The notes under the pieces: generated by a model
What the model was told of the DNA's origin: nothing
What the model saw: only the letters and a program-made list of their open reading frames with translations
The model's database searches: none
Position numbers and translations under genes: made by a program
Assembly: GCF_014333425.1 (NCBI RefSeq)
Contig: NZ_JACRYT010000013.1
Location: 9,861 to 73,860 of the forward strand
Reading direction: 5' to 3'
From: Zhenpiania hominis
GTDB lineage: Bacteria; Bacillota; Clostridia; Peptostreptococcales; Anaerovoracaceae
DNA length: 64,000 nucleotides
In this document: positions 43,713 to 53,958 of the stretch, piece by piece
How positions within the stretch are numbered: the stretch's first letter is position 1
Layout: each line of letters begins with the position of its first letter

Positions 43713-46532
43713 CTAATCTCTTTTAATTTCTTCCATCTGGAAGCATTCAATAATATCTCCCTCTTTGATATCGTTATAGTTTTCGATTCCGATTCCGCAC
43801 TCATACCCTTGAGCCACTTCTCTGGCATCGTCTTTAAACCGCTTGAGAGAAGCGATCTTCCCCTCATGGATTACAATACCGTCACGGACCAGACGAATCT
43901 GCGCGTTGCGGACTACTTTTCCTTCCGTTACATAGGCTCCGCCGACAACGCCGACACCCGGAACCTTAAACGTATCTCTTATTTCTACTGTTCCCAGAAT
44001 AACCTCTTTAAATTCCGGATCCAGCATACCCTTCATAGCGTTTTCCACATCGTCAATAATATCGTAAATTACACGGTAAGTCCGAATCTGTACATTATCG
44101 CGTTCCGCCATAGAGGAAACCGCCGCGCTCGGCCTTACATTAAAACCAATAATAACCGCATCTGAAGTGCTTGCCAGCATTACATCCGACTCCGTAACCG
44201 CGCCTACTCCTGTATGCACAATTTTTACCCGCACATTCTCGGTAGACAGTTTTTCCAGGGAAGATACGATAGCGCCCACAGATCCCTGTACATCGCCTTT
44301 GACAATCAGATTCAGTTCCTTGACCTCGCCTTCCTGAATCTGGGAGAATAACTCTTCCAAAGTGGTGCTGGCATTTCTGGCCAATACTTCCTCTCTCTTC
44401 TTTTCTTTTCTGTGTTCGGCGATTTCCCTGGCAATTCGATCTTCTTTCACCGCGTTAAAAGCATCACCCGCATGAGGAACTTCCGTCAGACCCAGGATTT
44501 CCACAGCTGTCGCCGGGCCTGCCTGCCGTATCTTATCGCCTTTATCGTTAGTCATTAGACGAATCTTTCCTGAACAAGTTCCCGCGACAACGCTCATTCC
44601 CGATTTCAGAGTACCGTTCATTACCAGGAGGCTTGCGACCGGACCCTTTGCCTTATCCAAGCGCGCTTCCAGCACAGTTCCCATAGCCAGACGATTCGGA
44701 TTTGCTTTTAATTCCAGGACCTCCGCCTGCAGCAGAATCATTTCCAGCAGATTCACGATCCCGTCGCCGGTCTTTGCGGAAACCGGCACGCTGATAACGT
44801 CGCCTCCCCAGTCTTCCACAAGAACGCCTTGCTCCGCCAGATCCTTCTTTACAATATCCGGATTGGCCCCTGGTTTATCCATTTTGTTGATAGCCACAAT
44901 AATTGGCACACCCGCCGCTTTCGCATGGCTGATAGACTCAATGGTCTGTGGTTTTACACTGTCATCGGCCGCAACTACCAGAACAGCAATATCCGTTGTA
45001 TGGGCGCCTCTTGCCCGCATCGCGGTAAATGCCTCGTGGCCCGGCGTATCCAAAAATACAATTTTCTGGCCGTTAATTTCCACTTCGGAAGCTCCGATGT
45101 GCTGTGTGATTCCGCCGGATTCAGATGCCGTTACATTGGTCTTTCGAATCGCGTCCAGCAAGGACGTTTTTCCATGGTCAACATGCCCCATTACCGTAAT
45201 GATCGGCGGTCTCGGCTTCAGATCTTCTTCCTTATCTTCAAAGGTTTCCAGACCTTCTTCTACCTCTTCCTCTTCCACATTGCCGATAACAACGTCGATT
45301 CCCAATTCGTCCGCAAGCAGCAGCACCGTATCCTCATCCACATTCTGGTTTACATTGGCCATTACACCCATTTTCATCAGAGTCATAATGATTTGGGAAA
45401 CAGATACCTGAATCTGTTCGGAGAGTCCCGCAACCGTAATTGGAACATTAATCACGGTTGTTCCTGCTGGGATTACGGTTTCCTCTACTTCAGGTTCCGG
45501 TGTATTCTTCGGCTTGCTTTGCTTCTTGGTACGTACTTTCTTTTCCAGGGAACGCGCTGGCTGCGGCTTTCCATTTTTCTTTCCGCCCCGTTCCAGCTTT
45601 GCGAATTTATCCCGTTCCTTATCTTTATCTTTCGACTTATCTGATTTTTTATGGGATGTCGGCTTTTCAAGAATCGCTTCCATTTCCTGATCTTTTCTCT
45701 GAGGCCTTCCGGATTTGTTATCCCGCCTCTGAGATCTTCCACCGTCTCGCTGAACACCGTCTCGTTTCTGACGTTTGCCGCCGTCTCTTGTATCCCGGTT
45801 ATCCCGATTGTCTCTGTTGTCTTTGCGCGGCGACCGTTCTTCATTTCGTTTTTCCGCTTTTTTCTCCGCAGCTCTCGCCGCCGCAGCCTTCTCCCTTTTT
45901 TCTCTCGCAATCCGCTCTTCTTCATGAACTTCCGCTGCCTTTTTAATGATCTTTAAGCGTTCTTGACGGATTACCGGACGTTCTTCCTTTTTCTGTGGCT
46001 GCGGCTTTTCCTTTTTCTGTGTTTCCGCCGCAGGCTCTGCAGCTTTTACCTTGCTCTTATCCTGAACCGCTGCGTCTGCGGCAGTTCCTGTCTTTTTGCT
46101 TCTTTCCTCCAGTTCTTTGGAAACAACCGGTTTGCCTACCGGCGGCTTTGGTCTGTTTTCCAATTCTTTTGGAATTACTGGTTTGCCGGCAGGAGGTTTT
46201 TGTGTCGAGGTTTTTTCCTGCTGTTTTGCGGTATGTGATTTTGCGGCTTTATGCTGCATAGGAATCGCAACCTTCGCTGCCTTTACCGTTACTTTTGGTT
46301 CCTCCTGCTTTGCTTTCTTCTGAGCGGTTTGCTCCTTTTTTTTAGGCGCGGCTTTCACAATTTTCGTTTCCGCACCGCTGCGTCCTCTCAATACTGTATT
46401 TTTCACGGCCTTCGCGTCAATATCCTTCAAAGTGCTGTCTTTGTCCTTTACTTCTATTCCCATGGACTGCGCTTTTTCCAGAACTTCCTTCGCGTCCATA
46501 TCCAGTTCTTTGGCCAGTTCATGTATTTTCAT
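43713..46532 (-). CDS. infB: Translation initiation factor IF-2
   Basis: 939 residues. A long, very charged, Lys/Glu/Arg/Pro-rich linker (about 60-350) with near-repeats ([15 protein letters not shown] / [15 protein letters not shown]) follows the short N-terminal IF2N helix motif. The G domain starts near 445 with GHVDHGKTS, then DTPGHEAF and NKMDKP, followed by the beta-barrel and C-terminal fMet-tRNA-binding domains. The length and linker are normal for Firmicutes. The start overlaps the L7Ae-like gene by four bases. Confidence 0.98.
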   Translation of the reverse strand: MKIHELAKELDMDAKEVLEKAQSMGIEVKDKDSTLKDIDAKAVKNTVLRGRSGAETKIVKAAPKKKEQTAQKKAKQEEPKVTVKAAKVAIPMQHKAAKSHTAKQQEKTSTQKPPAGKPVIPKELENRPKPPVGKPVVSKELEERSKKTGTAADAAVQDKSKVKAAEPAAETQKKEKPQPQKKEERPVIRQERLKIIKKAAEVHEEERIAREKREKAAAARAAEKKAEKRNEERSPRKDNRDNRDNRDTRDGGKRQKRDGVQRDGGRSQRRDNKSGRPQRKDQEMEAILEKPTSHKKSDKSKDKDKERDKFAKLERGGKKNGKPQPARSLEKKVRTKKQSKPKNTPEPEVEETVIPAGTTVINVPITVAGLSEQIQVSVSQIIMTLMKMGVMANVNQNVDEDTVLLLADELGIDVVIGNVEEEEVEEGLETFEDKEEDLKPRPPIITVMGHVDHGKTSLLDAIRKTNVTASESGGITQHIGASEVEINGQKIVFLDTPGHEAFTAMRARGAHTTDIAVLVVAADDSVKPQTIESISHAKAAGVPIIVAINKMDKPGANPDIVKKDLAEQGVLVEDWGGDVISVPVSAKTGDGIVNLLEMILLQAEVLELKANPNRLAMGTVLEARLDKAKGPVASLLVMNGTLKSGMSVVAGTCSGKIRLMTNDKGDKIRQAGPATAVEILGLTEVPHAGDAFNAVKEDRIAREIAEHRKEKKREEVLARNASTTLEELFSQIQEGEVKELNLIVKGDVQGSVGAIVSSLEKLSTENVRVKIVHTGVGAVTESDVMLASTSDAVIIGFNVRPSAAVSSMAERDNVQIRTYRVIYDIIDDVENAMKGMLDPEFKEVILGTVEIRDTFKVPGVGVVGGAYVTEGKVVRNAQIRLVRDGIVIHEGKIASLKRFKDDAREVAQGYECGIGIENYNDIKEGDIIECFQMEEIKRD

Positions 46533-46861
46533 ATTTGAACTCCTCCTTTTCCTTCCCCATCTTTGTCGATCTCGTCTAAAATAACGTTAGCAAAGTTCGG
46601 ATCCGTTATCCCAAAGATGGATCTTCCTCCGGTTCCCGCCATCTCAGACAGCTCTTCACAGCTTCCATATACTCTGCAGGCAACCTGATATTTCTTTGCT
46701 TCTTTTTTTATCTTCTCACTGGTGTTTTCCGACAGATCCTCTGCGACGATTAGCAGTTTGATTTTTCCTTTTTTCATCGCGAAAACACATGAGTTAAATC
46801 CCATTACCAGATTTCCCGACTTTCTGGCAAATCCCAAATAACTCTGCAGCTTACTCCTCAA
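46529..46861 (-). CDS. L7Ae-like ribosomal protein (YlxQ type)
   Basis: 110 residues with the L7Ae/L30e/S12e kink-turn-binding fold: [17 protein letters not shown] and [17 protein letters not shown]. Found between ylxR and infB in Gram-positive operons; probably binds K-turn RNA in ribosomes or RNase P. Overlaps ylxR by 11 bases and infB by four. Confidence 0.93.
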   Translation of the reverse strand: MRSKLQSYLGFARKSGNLVMGFNSCVFAMKKGKIKLLIVAEDLSENTSEKIKKEAKKYQVACRVYGSCEELSEMAGTGGRSIFGITDPNFANVILDEIDKDGEGKGGVQI

Positions 46862-47138
46862 AAGCCTGAATGCTCCTTTCCAGCTTTTCCATCTGCTCCG
46901 CGGAAATTTCCATTCCCAGGCTTCTGGTCAGCGCCTTCTTTTTCTTCGCTTTTTCAAGGCACTGCCTATTAGGACACAAATACGCGCCTCTGCCTTTTGC
47001 TTTCCCGGTCGGGTCCAGGGAAACCTCTCCTTCATATCCTGCGATACGGATCAGTTCTTTTTTCGGTTTCGATTCCATGCAGCCCACGCATCTCCTCATA
47101 GGGACTTTTTTCGTCCCCTTCGGCGCCTTAGCTTTCAA
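46851..47138 (-). CDS. YlxR family RNA-binding protein (RnpM)
   Basis: 95 residues. The signature is RRCVGCMESKPKKELIRI followed by DPTGKAKGRGAYLC. Recent work on the family links it to RNase P modulation. The 11-base overlap with nusA gives translational coupling. Confidence 0.94.
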   Translation of the reverse strand: MKAKAPKGTKKVPMRRCVGCMESKPKKELIRIAGYEGEVSLDPTGKAKGRGAYLCPNRQCLEKAKKKKALTRSLGMEISAEQMEKLERSIQAFEE

Positions 47139-48231
47139 TTTCTTCTGTCTCCTCTTCCTGATCGTCTATATATTCAATCGCCTCTTCCGGCTCACTTCCA
47201 AAATATTGAGTATGGCTCTTGATGTCGATCTTCCATCCACAGAGTTTTGCCGCCAGCCTTACATTCTGGCCTTCCTTGCCGATGGCCAGCGACAGCTGAT
47301 AATCGGGCACAATTACGGTCGCTGCTTTCTCTTCTTCATCAATTATAACTTTTTCCACCTTCGCAGGGCTCAGGACATTACTGATTAATTCTTCCGGATC
47401 ATCGCTCCATGTAATAATATCGATTTTTTCTCCAAACAATTCGTCAACAATGTTCTGAACACGGCTGCCTCTGGTTCCCACACAGGCTCCCACTGGATCT
47501 ACATTCTCGTCTTCCGTATAGACCGCAATTTTCGTCCTGGAACCGGCTTCCCTGGCAATACTCTTGATTTCTACGATGCCTTCTTCAATTTCAGGAACTT
47601 CCAGTTCAAACAGCCTTTTCACCAGACCCGGATGAGAACGGGACAGGAAAACCTGAGGGCCTTTGGTAGTCTTTTTTACATCCATGATATAAACCTTAAT
47701 CCGGTCGTTAATTTCATATTTTTCGCCCGGAACCCGTTCGGTAGCGGCCAGAATTCCTTCCGCTTTTCCCATATTGATAAAGAGCGTCTCGTTACTGATC
47801 CTCTGCACCGTTCCTGTAATGATTTCCCCCTGTCTGGTGATATAATCATCAAAAATCATTCCGCGCTCTGCCTCCCGAATTCTCTGCACAACTACCTGCT
47901 TCGCGGTCTGAGCTGCGATCCTTCCAAAATCCCTCGGAGTCACCTGATATTCAACGACATCTCCCACTTCGTATCTAGGGTCGATTTCCAGCGCGTCCTC
48001 AAGGGAAATCTCTACCATGTCATCTTCCACTTCCTCTACAACGTCTTTTCGCATAAAAACATCAATATCTCCCTCTTCCCGATCAATATTAACACGTACG
48101 TTCTGAGAAGTTCCGTAATTCTTTTTATAAGCCGAAACCAACGCTGACTCAATCGCTTCGATAAGAATATCCTTGGATATGTCTTTTTCCTTCTCCAGCG
48201 CTTCAATCGCCTCGATAAATTCTTTATTCAT
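47128..48231 (-). CDS. nusA: Transcription termination/antitermination protein NusA
   Basis: 367 residues: the N-terminal RNA-polymerase-binding domain (NKEFIEAIEALEKEKDIS), an S1 domain (IITGTVQRISNETLFINMG), and two KH domains including CVGTRGSRVQNIVDEL and IGKEGQNVRLAAKL. Like most Firmicute NusA it lacks the proteobacterial C-terminal acidic repeats; it ends in a short acidic tail. Couples transcription with the rest of the operon. Confidence 0.98.
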   Translation of the reverse strand: MNKEFIEAIEALEKEKDISKDILIEAIESALVSAYKKNYGTSQNVRVNIDREEGDIDVFMRKDVVEEVEDDMVEISLEDALEIDPRYEVGDVVEYQVTPRDFGRIAAQTAKQVVVQRIREAERGMIFDDYITRQGEIITGTVQRISNETLFINMGKAEGILAATERVPGEKYEINDRIKVYIMDVKKTTKGPQVFLSRSHPGLVKRLFELEVPEIEEGIVEIKSIAREAGSRTKIAVYTEDENVDPVGACVGTRGSRVQNIVDELFGEKIDIITWSDDPEELISNVLSPAKVEKVIIDEEEKAATVIVPDYQLSLAIGKEGQNVRLAAKLCGWKIDIKSHTQYFGSEPEEAIEYIDDQEEETEEIES

Positions 48232-48252
48232 TTTTCCCTGTTCCTCCTTGCT

Positions 48253-48738
48253 CTAGAAAACAACCGCCAGCTTTGTCTTTGCAATCCGTTCCAGCGGGAT
48301 CTCCCATTTTTTTTCTTTTTCATCCGTCACCATCACAATTCCGTCTGTGATGCCTTCCAGAATTCCTTCTATCTGTTTCACGCCATCCACCGGCTGATAC
48401 AATTTTATCTCTACCGGTCTTCCCGAAAAACGTTTATAATGTTCCTCTTTCATAAGCGCCCGATCCATTCCCGGTGAAGAAACCTCCAGATAATAATTCT
48501 GTTGGATCGGATCGATCTTATCCAACTCTTCACTTAAGAAACGACTGATCTTTTCACAATCCTCTGTGCTAATATATTGCTCTTCCTTTCCTTCATCCTG
48601 CGCCTTATCAATATATACCCGCAGGAACCAGTCTCTTCCTTCTTTTATAAATTCGATGCTGTATAACTCATAGTTGTTTTCTGTAAGAAAACCTTCCAGC
48701 ACTTCTTCCGCGATTTCCGTAATTTTTTTCTTTGCCAT
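48253..48738 (-). CDS. rimP: Ribosome maturation factor RimP
   Basis: 161 residues. First gene of the superoperon. YSIEFIKEGRDWFLRVYIDK and YYLEVSSPGMDRAL are the family signatures. Needed for late 30S maturation. Confidence 0.97.
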   Translation of the reverse strand: MAKKKITEIAEEVLEGFLTENNYELYSIEFIKEGRDWFLRVYIDKAQDEGKEEQYISTEDCEKISRFLSEELDKIDPIQQNYYLEVSSPGMDRALMKEEHYKRFSGRPVEIKLYQPVDGVKQIEGILEGITDGIVMVTDEKEKKWEIPLERIAKTKLAVVF

Positions 48739-48762
48739 CTGTTCTCCTCTGACACAAAACGA

Positions 48763-48785
48763 AAGAGTGGGTTTCGCCCACTCTT
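48763..48785 (-). promoter_or_regulatory. 5' leader hairpin before rimP, terminator-like
   Basis: Perfect 9-bp stem AAGAGTGGG/CCCACTCTT with a CGAAA loop, then UCGUUUUG. It sits between the operon promoter and the rimP start, so it could attenuate the whole superoperon; NusA-responsive attenuation is a plausible but unproven idea. Confidence 0.6.
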
Positions 48786-48817
48786 ACTACTTACCTTCTA
48801 GTTCATCATGCTTTTTT

Positions 48818-48846
48818 ATATTACCACAAATTACTCCTCATTGCAA
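48818..48846 (-). promoter_or_regulatory. Promoter of the rimP-nusA-infB superoperon
   Basis: TTGCAA (48841-48846), 17 bp, TAATAT (48818-48823) on the minus strand. Same -35, -10 and spacing as the internal rpsO promoter. Confidence 0.7.
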
Positions 48847-48900
48847 GAGAACGGCCAAATAAATTTCAAATCTTACCCACTTCCAATTTTCCTGTTTTTA

Positions 48901-48909
48901 TGATATAAT
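48901..48909 (+). promoter_or_regulatory. Extended -10 promoter of citrate synthase
   Basis: TGA followed by TATAAT (48904-48909), i.e. a TGn extended -10; the -35 region (TTCCAA, 48881-48886, 17-bp spacer) is weak. Divergent from the rimP promoter. Confidence 0.55.
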
Positions 48910-48958
48910 ATCATTCTTATATGTGACTAATTTGCACATAGGAAAGGAGTTATTTGAA

Positions 48959-50359
48959 TTGTTAGAAAAGTTAAGAAAGAAACGCGAATCCAGGCTTTCT
49001 CCTCACAATCATCCTTCCTCCTTTATTCCGAAAATGGCTCAGGAACTTGAAAAAAAGAATACAATTCCCAGCGAACTTTACACAAAACATAATGTAAAGC
49101 GCGGACTTCGTAATTCCAACGGCACCGGTGTTGTCGTAGGACTTACCAGAATCGGTGAAGTTCTTGGCTATGAAGTAAATGAAAAAAAAGAGAAAATTCC
49201 CATGGAAGGGAAGCTCTATTATCGGGGCTACAGCATTGAAGATTTAGTTAAAAGCTGTATTGATGAAGGACGTTTTGGCTTTGAGGAAGTTACATATTTG
49301 CTGATATTCGGACAGCTCCCAACGCAAAAACAATTAAATGAGTTCAATACACTCCTTGGCGAAAAGAGGGAGCTTCCAGTTGGTTTTGCCCGCGATATGA
49401 TTCTCACGGCTCCATCCCGAAGCATTATGAACAAGCTGGCAAGAAGCGTACTGGCTCTTTATTGTTACGATGATAATCCGGACGACACTTCCATTGAAAA
49501 TGTCCTCCGTCAGTCCATCGATCTGATTGGTTATTTTCCAGCGCTGATCGCCTATGCTTACCAGGCTAAATCTTCCTCGTTTGATAACAAAAGTCTCCAT
49601 CTTCATTATCCGATACCGGAACTTTCCACCGCGGAAAATATTCTTCGCATGATACGGCCGACCGGACAGTATACGGAGCTGGAAGCGAAACTTTTAGATA
49701 TCGCCATGATTCTCCATGCGGAACACGGAGGAGGTAATAACTCATCCTTTACAACGCATCTGGTCTCTTCTTCCGGTACAGATACTTACGCGACGATTTC
49801 CGCCGCAGTCAGTTCCCTGAAAGGGCCAAGACATGGTGGCGCCAACATTGCGGTGATCAATATGATCCGTGATTTAAAGAAACATGTAAAAGATATTACC
49901 AATCACAAACAAGTTGAAGATTATCTGGTAAAGGTATTAAAAAAACAGGCCAATGATAAAAGCGGTCTTATCTATGGCGTCGGTCACGCTATCTATACCC
50001 TTTCTGACCCCCGCGCTAAGCTGCTAAAGGGTATGGCAAAGCAGCTCGCGGTCAGCAAAGATCTAATTGACGATTTCATGCTCTGTGATTTTATTGAACG
50101 TAAAGCGCCGGAGCTCTACGCGGAGATCAATGGAGTAGAAAAGCCAATGCCTGCCAATGTTGATCTTTATTCCGGATTTGTGTATAACGCGCTGAATATC
50201 CCTACAGATATCGCCACACCGCTTTTTGCCACAGCGCGGCTTTCCGGCTGGTGCGCCCACAGACTAGAAGAGTTGATCGCAGGGAAAAAGCTCATGCGCC
50301 CCGCCTACAACTGTGTCCAGGAGCATCTGGAATATAAACCGATCAAAGACAGAAAATAA
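48959..50359 (+). CDS. Citrate synthase
   Basis: Condenses oxaloacetate and acetyl-CoA to citrate; 466 residues from a TTG start at 48959, nine bases after AAAGGAG (an upstream in-frame GTG would place that ribosome-binding site inside the gene). Active-site segments: ILHAEHGGGNNSSF with a catalytic His, GPRHGGANIAV, and GVGHAIYTLSDPRAK. The length and N-terminal extension are typical of the longer Clostridia enzymes; 2-methylcitrate synthase activity cannot be excluded. Single gene, closed by a strong terminator. Likely serves glutamate synthesis through a partial TCA route. Confidence 0.95.
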   Translation: MLEKLRKKRESRLSPHNHPSSFIPKMAQELEKKNTIPSELYTKHNVKRGLRNSNGTGVVVGLTRIGEVLGYEVNEKKEKIPMEGKLYYRGYSIEDLVKSCIDEGRFGFEEVTYLLIFGQLPTQKQLNEFNTLLGEKRELPVGFARDMILTAPSRSIMNKLARSVLALYCYDDNPDDTSIENVLRQSIDLIGYFPALIAYAYQAKSSSFDNKSLHLHYPIPELSTAENILRMIRPTGQYTELEAKLLDIAMILHAEHGGGNNSSFTTHLVSSSGTDTYATISAAVSSLKGPRHGGANIAVINMIRDLKKHVKDITNHKQVEDYLVKVLKKQANDKSGLIYGVGHAIYTLSDPRAKLLKGMAKQLAVSKDLIDDFMLCDFIERKAPELYAEINGVEKPMPANVDLYSGFVYNALNIPTDIATPLFATARLSGWCAHRLEELIAGKKLMRPAYNCVQEHLEYKPIKDRK

Positions 50360-50364
50360 TGGAT

Positions 50365-50417
50365 AAAAAAATGGGAAAAACTGAAACACAAAGCCGTTTC
50401 AATTCTTCCCATTTTTT
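50365..50417. terminator. Bidirectional terminator between citrate synthase and the BMP lipoprotein gene
   Basis: AAAAAAATGGGAA (50365-50377) pairs with TTCCCATTTTTT (50406-50417), with an inner GAAAC/GTTTC extension. A/T runs on both sides serve both convergent transcripts. Confidence 0.8.
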
Positions 50418-50423
50418 GTCCCA

Positions 50424-51530
50424 TTAATCTGTCTCCAGATCCTTTACAAACTGCACCTCAACCCGCTTGGTTCCCATTTGTTCCGGGTTTTGCACCTCAT
50501 CCTTTTTTACAACAACTGTTTTTTTCGCAAGCTTTTGGAATACCTCTTCATATTCGGATTTTCCAAAATGTTTCATCCTGCTGCTTTCCATAGACAACCC
50601 AATCCCGGCGTTTTCCGCATCCAGCAGCACACTTTGCCCGCCCGCGAATTCCTGATCACCGTAGTACTCCCACAAGACATCACTCACCGCTGCTTCAATA
50701 TTTTTTACGGCGGAAACCAGAACTGTCTCTGATTCCCTGCTCTGATCGACATCTGCTCCGATCACGTTACCGCCGCAAGCCTCCGCGGCCCTCATCACCG
50801 ATCTTCCCGCAGCTCCCGCACAGGCGAAAATCACTTCCGTACCATCTGAATACCAGTCTTCTGCTAATTCTTCTACCTTATCACTTTCTTCAAACGTATC
50901 GAGATACGCATACCGCACTTTAAGATCGGAAGCTCCCAATTCTTCAGCCGCCGCATGAGCCCCTTGCACATATCCATATCCAAAACGCTGGACAGGAGGT
51001 TGCTCTTTTCCTCCCAAAAAAGCCAGATTTCGATACCCTTCCTTTACGACCGCGTACCCAGCCAGATAGCCTGCCTGCTCTTCCGAAAACTGAATACTCA
51101 CTGTATTGTCTCCGCATTGAGAAGGAGTGCCATCCTCTTCACAGGGCTGACCATCCAGCAGCAAGAAATGGAGCTCCGGATATTGATCCTGCGCACGTTC
51201 AATCGCATTACTGAAAGCAGATCCCGCAGCAATTACAAGCTTTGCTCCACCCTTAGACGCCTCTTCAATTGCCTTCAAGTATGCTCTGGTGGAATCTTCT
51301 GTTGTCATATAATGTTTATAAGATACCGGGTCTTCTTCCACGAAGCTTTCAATTCCATCCCAGACCGCTTCATTAAAAGCTCCGTCCTCAATGCTCTTTG
51401 TGTCTGAAATCAGCGCGATTTCATAGGGCACCTGTTCTTCCCCCGTTTCTTCCGGAGCGCCGCAAGCGGAAAAAGCCATAACTGCAATGATTATCAGAAA
51501 AACAGCGGCCAGTTTCGTTTGTTTCTTCAT
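50424..51530 (-). CDS. BMP/PnrA-like substrate-binding lipoprotein
   Basis: 368 residues. Lipoprotein signal (MKKQTKLAAV, lipobox FSAC) and a periplasmic-binding-protein fold of the BMP family, which in Gram-positives binds nucleosides for ABC uptake: ALISDTKSIEDGAFNEAVW, FSEEQAGYLAGYAV, VIFACAGAAGRSVMRAA, VIGADVDQ. No permease or ATPase gene is adjacent, so it must use components encoded elsewhere. Thirteen bases after the Nit gene, it ends a four-gene unit EamA-Nudix-Nit-BMP. Confidence 0.88.
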   Translation of the reverse strand: MKKQTKLAAVFLIIIAVMAFSACGAPEETGEEQVPYEIALISDTKSIEDGAFNEAVWDGIESFVEEDPVSYKHYMTTEDSTRAYLKAIEEASKGGAKLVIAAGSAFSNAIERAQDQYPELHFLLLDGQPCEEDGTPSQCGDNTVSIQFSEEQAGYLAGYAVVKEGYRNLAFLGGKEQPPVQRFGYGYVQGAHAAAEELGASDLKVRYAYLDTFEESDKVEELAEDWYSDGTEVIFACAGAAGRSVMRAAEACGGNVIGADVDQSRESETVLVSAVKNIEAAVSDVLWEYYGDQEFAGGQSVLLDAENAGIGLSMESSRMKHFGKSEYEEVFQKLAKKTVVVKKDEVQNPEQMGTKRVEVQFVKDLETD

Positions 51531-51543
51531 AATCCTTCCTTTA

Positions 51544-52347
51544 CTAATAAACTTCCTCTCTCCTGTGCTTCAAAAGTGGAAGCTGCTGCCGGATTGAATC
51601 TTCATAATCCAGATCAATGTCCCCATAGACAATGGTTTCCTTCTCATCCGCTTTTGCCAGGAACTCTCCCCACGGCGTAGCAATACAAGAGCTGCCATAA
51701 GCCCGATATACGCCTTTCATATCTCTCGCCGGAGACACTGCCGCAAAGTACACCTGATTGTCCAGCGCCCTGGCCCGCATTGTCAGATCCCAGTGGGCAG
51801 GTCCGGTTGTCATGTTGAAGGCCGCCGGCAGCACAATCAGCTTCGCTCCCTCCAGCGCCATCTTCCTGGACAGCTCCGGGAAGCGCACATCATAGCAGAT
51901 CGCGACTCCGATTTTACAGTACTCTGTGTCGATCACGGTAGATTTATCTCCCGGACTCAGAGTTTCGGATTCCATAAACCGGATTCCGTTTTTTACCGCG
52001 ATATCGAACAGATGCACCTTCCTGTGTTTTCCAATCAGGTTCCCGGATCGATCAAAAGAGTAAGAGGTATTATACACTTTATTATCCGACAGCTCGGAAA
52101 TAGAACCTCCGATCAGATAAATATCCAGTTCTCTCGCCAGATTTGAAAGAAACTCGACGGACGGTCCGTCCTCCGGTTCCGCGTAAGGGCGGAAGTATTC
52201 GTTGGCATAAGGGCAATTCCACATTTCCGGAAGCGCCACCACCTGCGCTCCGTTTTTCGCGGCCTCTGACACCATCGCTCTTGCCTTTGCCCGGCTTTCC
52301 TCTTTGTCCTTTGATCCCATCATCTGGCATAATCCGATTTTAAACAT
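51544..52347 (-). CDS. Carbon-nitrogen hydrolase (Nit/omega-amidase type)
   Basis: 267 residues, nitrilase superfamily. The catalytic triad is visible: Glu in ALPEMWNCPY, Lys in KHRKVHLFDI, Cys in GVAICYDVRFPE. Closest in motif style to omega-amidase (Nit2), which deamidates alpha-ketoglutaramate/succinamate, or Nit1-type repair of deaminated glutathione. AAGGAGG six bases before the ATG, overlapping the Nudix gene by eight bases. Confidence 0.92.
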   Translation of the reverse strand: MFKIGLCQMMGSKDKEESRAKARAMVSEAAKNGAQVVALPEMWNCPYANEYFRPYAEPEDGPSVEFLSNLARELDIYLIGGSISELSDNKVYNTSYSFDRSGNLIGKHRKVHLFDIAVKNGIRFMESETLSPGDKSTVIDTEYCKIGVAICYDVRFPELSRKMALEGAKLIVLPAAFNMTTGPAHWDLTMRARALDNQVYFAAVSPARDMKGVYRAYGSSCIATPWGEFLAKADEKETIVYGDIDLDYEDSIRQQLPLLKHRREEVY

Positions 52348-52975
52348 CCTGCGCCTCCTTCAAAACGCTGATCAGGTTGCGGGTGATCCTGCCTGTCAGT
52401 CCCCAGATGACCTGCTCTCCATATTCATATATGGGGATTTCGGATACACCCTTTCTCCACTGATACCCTTGTGCAAACTTAATCTTTTCATAGGGAAAGT
52501 CATCGCCGATCTTCTGCTGTACACTCGTCCTGTAGACGATCGGTTCCGTTTCCATCAGAAAGTCCAGCGGTACCAGAAATGTTTCTTTGACCTCATCCGG
52601 ATTGCAGTTCATCCTGGAAACCGCCTTTTCTTCTATAGTACCTAAAAAAGGAAACATTGTAAAGTTGCTGTAGGTATAAACAATGTCCATTTGCCGGATA
52701 ATTCGCACATCTTCCTTTTTTACCCCCAGCTCTTCCACGGTTTCCCGTATCGCGCAGTCTTCCAGAGCTTCTCCCTCTTCCACCTGTCCGCCGGGGAAAC
52801 ATACTTCTCCCGGCTGCCGTTTCATATGCTCGGCCCGAACCTCATACAGCACAAAAAGGCCGTCTTCTTTTTGAACCAGCGGAACCAGAACGGAAAAGTA
52901 GCGGTGCTCCCCCACGGTTTTTATTTCTCTTTCTTTAAATATGGACTGTATCTTCTCAAGAGTGAGCCCCGTCAT
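52340..52975 (-). CDS. Nudix hydrolase, CoA pyrophosphatase-like
   Basis: 211 residues. Nudix box GGQVEEGEALEDCAIRETVE continuing into ELGV, preceded by RQPGEVCFPGG as in the NUDT7/NudL CoA diphosphatase group. It would cleave CoA or acyl-CoA to phosphopantetheine products. Translationally coupled: overlaps the EamA gene by 20 bases and the Nit gene by eight. Confidence 0.9.
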   Translation of the reverse strand: MTGLTLEKIQSIFKEREIKTVGEHRYFSVLVPLVQKEDGLFVLYEVRAEHMKRQPGEVCFPGGQVEEGEALEDCAIRETVEELGVKKEDVRIIRQMDIVYTYSNFTMFPFLGTIEEKAVSRMNCNPDEVKETFLVPLDFLMETEPIVYRTSVQQKIGDDFPYEKIKFAQGYQWRKGVSEIPIYEYGEQVIWGLTGRITRNLISVLKEAQDV

Positions 52976-53855
52976 GTAACCGCACCTCTTTTCGTTTTTC
53001 CCGGATATTCAGCCAGGAACCAATCAGAATCAGGATAATCCCCACATATGTATTCCAGAGTATCGATTCGTTCAGAAAAATGACGGCCATAAACGGCGCA
53101 ATCGCCGGTTTCAGAAAAAACGCGATGGAACCGGTAGTGGCATCGGAAAGCCGGATTGCCGTAAAGTAGGAAAAATACCCTAGTCCTGTTACAAAAATAC
53201 TGATGTATCCCACAATCGCCCAGTTTTCCGCAATGCCGTCAATAACCGGACGCCCCATAAACAGCATCACAACCAGGAGAACCAGCGATCCCAGAATAAA
53301 GCTGATGCTCGTCTGCGCCATAATCCCCATTTTTTGTACGCTGATCTTTCCCGCCACCGTATAAAGGCCGAAAAAGAGCGCGGCCAGAAGCATTAAAACA
53401 ATTCCTAAAACCGTGTTTCCCTCCTGCATATCCCACGGCTTTATCATAAATAGGATGCCCAGGAGGCCAAATAAAAGTACGATTACATTCTTTTTTTTCA
53501 ATTTTTCATCTGTCATAAAATGGGCGAAAAGCATAGTGAACAGCGGGTTAATGGAAATCAGGACCGAAGCCGTAGCCGCGTTGGAATGCATGACGCCCAG
53601 CTGAAAAAAAAGCATGCTCAGCGGAATCCCCAGGATCCCCACATAGAGGAGATACGCAAAATCCTTTAGCACCAGTCTCACGTGATTTTTTCGCATTTCC
53701 ACAATCGCGAAAGGAAGAAGCAGAAGTCCTCCGATCATAAAGCGCAGAAACGTGAGCTGAAAAGAATCCATTTCGCTTCCCGCCAGCTTCAGCGCGACTT
53801 CCATGGTTCCAAATAAAAATGCGGTTAGTACGACAAAAAAATAAACTTTTTTCAT
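52956..53855 (-). CDS. EamA/DMT family transporter
   Basis: 299 residues, ten predicted spans in two repeated EamA domains (FLFGTMEVALKLAGS in the first, LFFGLYTVAGKISVQ in the second). Metabolite or amino-acid exporter class; no substrate assigned. First gene of the EamA-Nudix-Nit-BMP unit. Confidence 0.9.
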   Translation of the reverse strand: MKKVYFFVVLTAFLFGTMEVALKLAGSEMDSFQLTFLRFMIGGLLLLPFAIVEMRKNHVRLVLKDFAYLLYVGILGIPLSMLFFQLGVMHSNAATASVLISINPLFTMLFAHFMTDEKLKKKNVIVLLFGLLGILFMIKPWDMQEGNTVLGIVLMLLAALFFGLYTVAGKISVQKMGIMAQTSISFILGSLVLLVVMLFMGRPVIDGIAENWAIVGYISIFVTGLGYFSYFTAIRLSDATTGSIAFFLKPAIAPFMAVIFLNESILWNTYVGIILILIGSWLNIREKRKEVRLHDGAHS

Positions 53856-53894
53856 GATTCAGATACTCCATATTTCTTACAAATTTTAGTCATT

Positions 53895-53926
53895 GAAAAA
53901 GACGGTGAAATCACCGCCTTTTTTAT
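53895..53926. terminator. Bidirectional terminator
   Basis: GACGGTGA/TCACCGCC stem flanked by A5 and T6. It ends the small P-loop gene on the minus strand, just before the EamA unit. Confidence 0.8.
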
Positions 53927-53958
53927 TATGTACCTGGCTTTTGCAGGCTGGAACTGAA

